Positions 59,100 through 64,000 of a stretch of DNA of 64,000 nt are shown in pieces. This DNA comes from an uncultured Kiritimatiellota bacterium (GTDB taxonomy: Bacteria > Verrucomicrobiota > Kiritimatiellia > RFP12 > DVOR01). Both the position numbers and the translations under genes were made by a program. Location: positions 1 to 64,000 of the forward strand of contig CALXMT010000006.1 in the NCBI GenBank assembly GCA_944389545.1, read 5' to 3'. The notes below the pieces were generated by a model. The model was not told the DNA's origin and did not search any database. It was given only the letters and a program-made list of their open reading frames with translations. How positions within the stretch are numbered: position 1 is the stretch's first letter; the number at the start of each line of letters is the position of its first letter.

Positions 59100-61000
59100 A
59101 ACAGAGAGTGAAGCTGGTTTTGGCGGCCGTGGCCATGTGCGCGATGGGGAGCGCGGCCTTCGCGGAGGATGCCGGGAAGGCGCCCGCGGCCGGCGCCCCG
59201 GAGGCGGAGGTCGCCGTTGACCTCACGCAACCCTTCGACTCCTTCCCCGGCCCCGAGTGGCAGGATTTGCCCGACCCCAGCGCCTCGCCCTACGCGGTGC
59301 CCGGCGGCATGCTTGTCTACGCCGGCAACACCCCGCCCAAGAGCTTCAACGGCTACCTGGACAACAACACCTTCACCATGATGGTCTTCGGCCTGCTCTA
59401 TCCCTCGATGCTGGCCCTCGACACCCGCACGGGCGACTACGGCCCCAGCCTGGCCGACCGCTGGCAAATCAGCAGGGACAAGAAGATCTTCGTCTTCCAC
59501 ATCAACGAACGGGCGAAGTGGAGCAATGGCACCCCCGTCACCGCGCACGACGTGAAGGCGACCTTCGACGCCGTCACCGCCAAGGAGAGCCTCACCGGCC
59601 AATACCAGGTGCTCTTCAACGACATCGAGCGGGCCGAGGTGGTGGACACGCCCGACGCGGACGGCCAGCTCCGCACCATCCGTTTCATCTGCAAGCGCGT
59701 CCACTGGCGCAACTTTGGCAACCTGGGCGGCTCGCTCTACATCATGCCCAAGGCCCTCATCGACGAGGCCCGCGCCGCCTGCCGCGCGGAGGGCCTCGAC
59801 GAAAAGACCGCCTTCAACCGCCTCAACTTCAACCTCCACATCGTCGGCGGGCCCTACATCGTCTCCGACCACCGCGAGGGCCGCGACATGACCCTCTCGC
59901 GTCGGCCCGATTGGTGGGGTTTCAAGCTCCCTAGCGGCCAGGGCGTCTACAACTTCGACAAGATCCGCATCCGCTTCTTCATGGACCAGAACAACGCCTA
60001 CGAAGCCTTCAAGAAGGGCGAGGTGGACGTCTACGCCGTCTATTCCGCCCGCATTTGGCACACCGAGAGCGTGGGCGAGCGCTTTGAGAAGAATTGGATC
60101 GTGAAGCAGGATGTCCGCAACCACGAGCCCATCGGCTTCCAGGGCCTGGCCTTCAATATGCGCCGCAAACCCTACGATGACCCGCGCGTCCGCCAGGCCA
60201 TCGCCCTGCTCTTCGACCGCGAGCGCATGGTCCGCTCCCTCATGTACAATGCCTACTTCCTGCAGAACTCCTTCTGCCGCGACCTCTACGACGAGAAGAA
60301 CTTCAACACCAACCCCTCCTTCGACTACGACCCCGACCGCGCCTTCGCCCTGCTCCAGGAGGCCGGCTTCGTCTTCAATCCGAAGACCGGCAAGCTTGAG
60401 CGCGACGGCCAGCCCTTCGTCGTGCGTATCCTCACCCGCTCCGCCGGCGACGCCACCTACCTCGCCCTCTTCAAGGAGTCCCTCGCCCGCCTGGGCATCG
60501 AGCTGGCTATCACCCAGCGCGACTTCGCCACCTGGATGCGCGAGATGAAGGACTACAACTTCGACGTCACCGTCGCCGCCTACTCCGGCTCCCTCTTCCG
60601 CGACCCCGAGGCCATGTGGTCCAGCGCCTACGCCGACACCCCCAACGGCCCCAACCTTCCCGGCTTCAAGGATGAGCGCGTCGACGCACTCGTCGAGCGC
60701 CAGAAGACCGAATTCTCCCTCGCCCGCCGCAACGAAATCATGCGCCAGATCGACAAGATCGCCACCGAGGCCGTCCCTTACGTCCTCACCTGGGGCACCG
60801 ATTCCGTCCGCCTCCTCTACTGGAACAAGTTCGGCACCCCGGACTCCGTCCTCGGCAAATACGGCGACGAACTCTCCATCCCTGTCTATTGGTGGTATGA
60901 CACCGACTCCGCCCGCGAGCTCGAAACGGCCATGAAAGACGGCACACCCCTCCCCGCCCGCGCCGCCGAAGTCGACTACGACACCGTCACCGCCCCCTAA
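59096..61000 (+). CDS. ABC-transporter extracellular solute-binding protein family 5 (oligopeptide type)
   Basis: 634 residues. Signal peptide MKQRVKLVLAAVAMCAMGSAAFA. The SBP_bac_5 pattern is clear: YGPSLADRWQISRDKKIFVFHINERAKWSNGTPVTAHDVKATFD, GPYIVSDHREGRDMTLSRRPDWWG, RQAIALLFDRERMV, and RNEIMRQIDKIATEAVPYVLTW. Members bind oligopeptides, nickel or sugars for an ABC importer (Opp/Yej type). AAAGGAA precedes the ATG, which overlaps the deaminase stop. No permease or ATPase gene follows; the next gene is topoisomerase. Confidence 0.9.
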   Translation: MKQRVKLVLAAVAMCAMGSAAFAEDAGKAPAAGAPEAEVAVDLTQPFDSFPGPEWQDLPDPSASPYAVPGGMLVYAGNTPPKSFNGYLDNNTFTMMVFGLLYPSMLALDTRTGDYGPSLADRWQISRDKKIFVFHINERAKWSNGTPVTAHDVKATFDAVTAKESLTGQYQVLFNDIERAEVVDTPDADGQLRTIRFICKRVHWRNFGNLGGSLYIMPKALIDEARAACRAEGLDEKTAFNRLNFNLHIVGGPYIVSDHREGRDMTLSRRPDWWGFKLPSGQGVYNFDKIRIRFFMDQNNAYEAFKKGEVDVYAVYSARIWHTESVGERFEKNWIVKQDVRNHEPIGFQGLAFNMRRKPYDDPRVRQAIALLFDRERMVRSLMYNAYFLQNSFCRDLYDEKNFNTNPSFDYDPDRAFALLQEAGFVFNPKTGKLERDGQPFVVRILTRSAGDATYLALFKESLARLGIELAITQRDFATWMREMKDYNFDVTVAAYSGSLFRDPEAMWSSAYADTPNGPNLPGFKDERVDALVERQKTEFSLARRNEIMRQIDKIATEAVPYVLTWGTDSVRLLYWNKFGTPDSVLGKYGDELSIPVYWWYDTDSARELETAMKDGTPLPARAAEVDYDTVTAP

Positions 61001-61014
61001 TTCGCTTCCCGACC

Positions 61015-63165
61015 ATGCCCAAGACCGACGACCCCCAAGACGAACTCTTCGCCACCCCTCAAGACCCCACGCCCGAACAGCCCCAGGAAGAGACCGACGC
61101 CTCCGCCCCCGCGGAGGAGGCATCTCCCGCCGGCGCCGTCCCGGACATCCGCGACCGCGGCCCCTTCGGCCGCCTGATGGACGACAACTTCCTCAAGTTC
61201 GCCGCCTATTCCATCTGCGACCGTGCCCTCCCCACCGTCGAGGACGGCCTCAAGCCCGTTCAGCGCCGCATCCTCCACGCCATGTGGGAGAAGGACGATG
61301 GCCGCTTCTCCAAGGTCGCCGGCGTCGTCGGCAACACCATGCACTACCACCCGCATGGCGACGCCGCCATCAAGGATGCCGTCGTCACCCTCGCCAACAA
61401 GCGCTATCTCATCGAGGGCCAGGGCAACTTCGGCAACATCCTCACCGGCGACGAGGCCGCCGCAGGCCGTTACATCGAGTGCCGCCTCACCAAGCTCGCC
61501 CGCGAGCAGCTCTTCTCCCCCAAAATCACCGAATACGTCCCCAGCTACGACGGCCGCAACAAGGAGCCCGTCCTCCTCCCCGCCAAGATTCCCCTCTGCC
61601 TCATGCTCGGCGTCGACGGCATCGCAGTCGGCCTCTCCACCGCCGTCCTCCCGCACAACTTCATCGAGCTCCTTCAGGCCGAGATTGAGATTCTCAAGGG
61701 CCATCCCTGCCCCGTCCTGGTGCCGGACTTCATCACCGGCGGCGAGATGGACGCCTCGGACTACGACGATGGCCGCGGCTCCGTCAAGGTCCGCGCCCGC
61801 ATCGAGGAGCGCAAGGGCGAGAAGAACAAGCTCTTTGTCACCTCCGTCCCCTACGGCGTCACCACCGACCGCCTCGCCGAGTCCATCGAGAAGGCCATCA
61901 AGTCCAAGCGCCTCCCCATCAAGCACATCGATAACTTCACCGCCGAGACCGTCGAGATCGAGCTCACCCTCAATCCCGGCTCCGATGCCGACAAGGTGCG
62001 TAAGTCGCTCTACGCCTTCACCGACTGCGAGCGCCGCATCCCCAGCCGCATCGTCGTCCTCTCCCAGAACCGCCCCTGCGAGATGACCGTCTCCGAGGTC
62101 CTCTCCCGCCACGCCGAGCTCCTCCAAGACATCTTCCGCCGCGAGTTCCAGGTCCGCCTCCGTGAGATCGAGGAGCTCATCCTCCGCAAGACCCTCGAGG
62201 CCCTCTTCATCGAAAAGCGCATCTACAAGCGCATCGAGGGCGTCAAGACCGCCGAGGCCGTCTTCGCCGAGGTCCGCGCCGGCTTCGAGCCCTACGCCAA
62301 CCTCCTCGAACACCCCCTCACCGACGACGAGATCGACCACCTCCTCAAGATTCCCATCCGTCGCATCTCCCTTTACGACATCAACAAGCACAACGACGAA
62401 CTCAACGCCCTCCGCGCCGAGTACGCCCAAATCAACGACGACCTCGCCCACCTCTCCCGCTACGCCGTCAAGTACCTCAAAGGCCTCATCAAGGAATACG
62501 CCTCCAAGTATCCCCGCCTCACCCAGGTCACCGACGGCTTCCAGCAGATCGACGAGCGCGCCCTCACCTCCACCGAGCTCACCCTCCGTCTCTCCGAAGA
62601 CGGCTACCTCGGCTACGACGTCAAGCAGGGCCAGGTCCTCTTCCCCTGCTCCAGTCTCGACAAGCTCTACATCCTCTGGAGCGATGGCCGCTACCGCTTT
62701 GCGCCCCCGCCCGACAAATTCTTGGTCGACGCGACCTACGCCCCCGGCCACGCCTGGCTCGACGCGCTCCGTCCCCGTGCTCCCATCCGCTTCTTCGATG
62801 TCGGTATCTACGCCCGCGATGACGTCTTCACCTGCGTCTATTACGAGCCCGTCTACGGCTTCACCTACTTCAAGCGCTTCACTTGGGGCGGCATGATCAT
62901 GAACAAGGATTACGCCCTCGTCCCCGAAGGCGCCACCATCCTCCTCTTCTGCAAGGGCACCCCCGAGGCCATCTACGTCAAATACAAATACATGAAGAAC
63001 CAGCGCATCACGCAGCAGGTCTTCGACCCCTCCGAGGCCCGCCTCACCGCCGCCTCCTCCAAGGGCATCCAGATGACCCCCAAGCAGATCGAGCGCATCT
63101 CCACCAAGCAAGAAGCCTGGTGGGTCCCCGCCGAAGGCGCCACCAAAGGCGCCCTCTTCACCTGA
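61015..63165 (+). CDS. parC: DNA topoisomerase IV/gyrase subunit A-like protein
   Basis: 716 residues. An acidic 40-residue N-terminal extension precedes the breakage-reunion core: FAAYSICDRALPTVEDGLKPVQRRIL, HPHGDAAIKDAVV (112-124), and the catalytic Tyr153 in AAGRYIECRLT. The coiled tower domain and a truncated C-terminal part follow; the six-bladed pinwheel with the GyrA box is not seen, so it is called ParC-type. At the quinolone position (GyrA Ser83) the residue is Ala117; Asp121 (Asp87) is kept. The partner ATPase subunit is not in the window. Starts 14 nt after the binding-protein gene; a structured element follows at 63176. Confidence 0.88.
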   Translation: MPKTDDPQDELFATPQDPTPEQPQEETDASAPAEEASPAGAVPDIRDRGPFGRLMDDNFLKFAAYSICDRALPTVEDGLKPVQRRILHAMWEKDDGRFSKVAGVVGNTMHYHPHGDAAIKDAVVTLANKRYLIEGQGNFGNILTGDEAAAGRYIECRLTKLAREQLFSPKITEYVPSYDGRNKEPVLLPAKIPLCLMLGVDGIAVGLSTAVLPHNFIELLQAEIEILKGHPCPVLVPDFITGGEMDASDYDDGRGSVKVRARIEERKGEKNKLFVTSVPYGVTTDRLAESIEKAIKSKRLPIKHIDNFTAETVEIELTLNPGSDADKVRKSLYAFTDCERRIPSRIVVLSQNRPCEMTVSEVLSRHAELLQDIFRREFQVRLREIEELILRKTLEALFIEKRIYKRIEGVKTAEAVFAEVRAGFEPYANLLEHPLTDDEIDHLLKIPIRRISLYDINKHNDELNALRAEYAQINDDLAHLSRYAVKYLKGLIKEYASKYPRLTQVTDGFQQIDERALTSTELTLRLSEDGYLGYDVKQGQVLFPCSSLDKLYILWSDGRYRFAPPPDKFLVDATYAPGHAWLDALRPRAPIRFFDVGIYARDDVFTCVYYEPVYGFTYFKRFTWGGMIMNKDYALVPEGATILLFCKGTPEAIYVKYKYMKNQRITQQVFDPSEARLTAASSKGIQMTPKQIERISTKQEAWWVPAEGATKGALFT

Positions 63166-63175
63166 GCGCCTTCTG

Positions 63176-63282
63176 TTCCACGAAGACAGCAAGGGGTGCA
63201 CGGGCCTGGACACTTCACCGTTCGGCCCTTCTGGCCTCTTTGCCGTGCCCATCCCGTGCACCTCTGTCATTTTCTTGAAAAC
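63176..63282 (+). other. Structured 3' element (copy B), directly downstream of the topoisomerase gene
   Basis: Begins 10 nt after the stop. It shares TTCCACGAAGACA, GGGCCTG, CACTTCACCGTTCGGCC and CCGTGCCCATCCC with copy A at 15128-15233. The long stem is GGTGCACGGG/CCCGTGCACC, different in sequence from copy A but again fully paired. Confidence 0.6.
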
Positions 63283-63317
63283 TAATCCCCTCCGTCGCCC
63301 TAGACGGGGTGCGCTCC

Positions 63318-63690
63318 AATTATGTTCGGGGAAAATTGGGACCGCAAAGACGCGAATTTTGCAGGAAGGGTGGGGGCGCTAACGCCGGGCGCACAGGCGT
63401 GCGCCCTCCCGCGCCCCACTTTCCTGCGCCAATAAGGGATAAGGGAGTTTGGAAGCTTGGCAGCTTGGAAGTTAGCCGTGAAAGGATCGCGCTTTACGCT
63501 TCCGGGTTTTGGGGGAGGGGCTTCGCCCTACACCCTACGTCTCTCCTTCAAGCGCGAAGACGATGGGCGGGAGGGAGCGATCAGCGGGCGTTTAGCCCGC
63601 AAAGCGACCGGCGTTAGCCCATCTGGCTTCGCGCACACTAGCGTTCTTGCGGGGAAAGGAGGTTCGACGATCTCCCCGGATACTATTGCA
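63318..63690. mobile_element. MITE-like element, copy 3
   Basis: Left end AATTATGTTCGGGGAAAA then ACCGCAAAGACGCG; right end GCGTTCTTGCGGGG then CTCCCCGGATACTATTG, its imperfect inverse. The core with GCGCGAAG-ac-GATGGGC/GCCCATC-tg-GCTTCGCGC and hairpin GCGGGC-gttta-GCCCGC is at about 63555-63635. A 100-nt insertion relative to copy 1 (about 63430-63550) includes a 'ttggaagcttggcagc' module, so mosaic repeats have entered the element. Confidence 0.65.
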
Positions 63691-63732
63691 AGTCGCCCTC
63701 ATTCCCTGTGGAATCTTTAAGGGGGCTTCACG

Positions 63733-63863
63733 AGACCCTATAGGGATCCGAGTTCAACCACTATAGGGGTCCGCATTGAGACCCTATAGTGGTCCGAGGT
63801 CGACCCCTATAGTGGTCCACATCGAGACCCTATAGTGGTCCAGGGCCGACCCCTATAGGGTCT
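63733..63863. repeat. CTATAG array, six units with exact 23-bp period
   Basis: Cores start at 63738, 63761, 63784, 63807, 63830 and 63853, each exactly 23 bp apart. Arms are ACC(C/A) before and (T/G)GGTC(C) after in most units, so each is a near-palindrome of about 16 bp followed by 7 variable bases. Confidence 0.85.
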
Positions 63864-64000
63864 CAGAGGGGAACGTGCGATAGTCTTTGCTTTATCCGTC
63901 GCCCCGCAGGGACGCTCTGCTCTCCGGGGCGGCGTTTAGCCGCCCCACTAATCAGCTAATCAGCCAATCAGCTAATCAGCCACAAAAAGGGCGAGCCCCA
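63864..64000. repeat. Intergenic mosaic of dispersed repeats (window edge)
   Basis: 'cgtcgccccgcagggacg', the GGGGCGGCGTTTAGCCGCCCC hairpin and the 'aatcagctaatcagcc' tandem run to the end of the window. No gene is seen. Confidence 0.65.

Noticed and set aside
58865-61123. A 752-residue minus-strand frame opposite the peptide-binding protein gene
   Set aside because: Antisense shadow of a well supported gene with signal peptide and SBP_bac_5 motifs.
63733-63863. CRISPR array
   Set aside because: The repeat unit is only about 16 bp with 7-bp spacers, the repeats are variable outside CTATAG, and there are no cas genes.

Overview
The window looks like chromosome from a high-GC, Gram-negative, anaerobic member of the PVC superphylum, most likely Kiritimatiellota or a neighbouring Verrucomicrobia/Lentisphaerae lineage. 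This is inferred from gene content only. Evidence: lipid A genes (lpxB and a divergent lpxC-like gene), many lipoprotein signals, a PEP-CTERM surface protein, type II secretion pseudopilin genes, the [FeFe]-hydrogenase maturase HydG, acetate kinase, and an ExbB-ExbD-ExbD-TonB-like energy-transduction cluster whose TonB-like protein carries a terpene-cyclase-like toroid. No 16S gene is present, so the assignment stays tentative.

Layout: 1-1.09 kb repeats; 1.1-5.8 kb envelope and surface proteins (degenerate NodB-like protein, SurA-like lipoprotein, PEP-CTERM protein, C10-type protease with beta-helix); 6.0-11.5 kb gspF, gspG, TGS-uridine kinase, LpxC-like protein and glycosyltransferase; 11.9-15.1 kb GH16 lipoprotein, small lipoprotein, lpxB; 16.3-18.2 kb a Sel1-repeat gene of different composition on the minus strand; 19.1-22.1 kb rplU-rpmA-obgE-rpmB and rpsL-rpsG; 22.9-25.1 kb zinc-ribbon membrane protein, tRNA-Gly and tRNA-Val, PepSY protein; 25.9-29.1 kb rplM-rpsI and a DEAD-box helicase; 30.3-38.3 kb the TPR/ExbBD/TonB-toroid cluster; 39.7-42.3 kb hydG, a coiled-coil zinc-ribbon gene and RNase P RNA; 42.9-44.5 kb NAD(P)HX repair enzyme; 44.9-55.4 kb an eight-gene minus-strand operon (SDR, kelch-SSS transporter, unknown exported protein, a duplicated GT8-GT2 cassette, SGNH-like domain, pyruvyltransferase); 56.2-63.2 kb ackA, glycosyltransferase, tadA-like gene, peptide-binding protein and topoisomerase subunit A.

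The most striking feature is not a gene. Nearly every intergenic gap is filled with a mosaic of short dispersed repeats, reused in both orientations. Within them are (1) arrays of a CTATAG-centred near-palindrome repeated with an almost exact 23-bp period at five places; (2) a MITE-like element with terminal inverted repeats and a foldable core, in three apparently full-length copies and one truncated copy; (3) a roughly 105-nt structured element directly behind lpxB and behind the topoisomerase gene, whose two copies differ by compensatory changes in the stem; and (4) 9-bp minisatellites linked to a 19-nt palindrome. Other notable points are an in-frame GT2-SGNH gene fusion that keeps the relic ribosome binding site and ATG, an LpxC homologue missing a zinc ligand, ribosomal protein S12 with Ala at the streptomycin-resistance position 88, and a recurrent -10/initiator motif that may drive leaderless transcripts.
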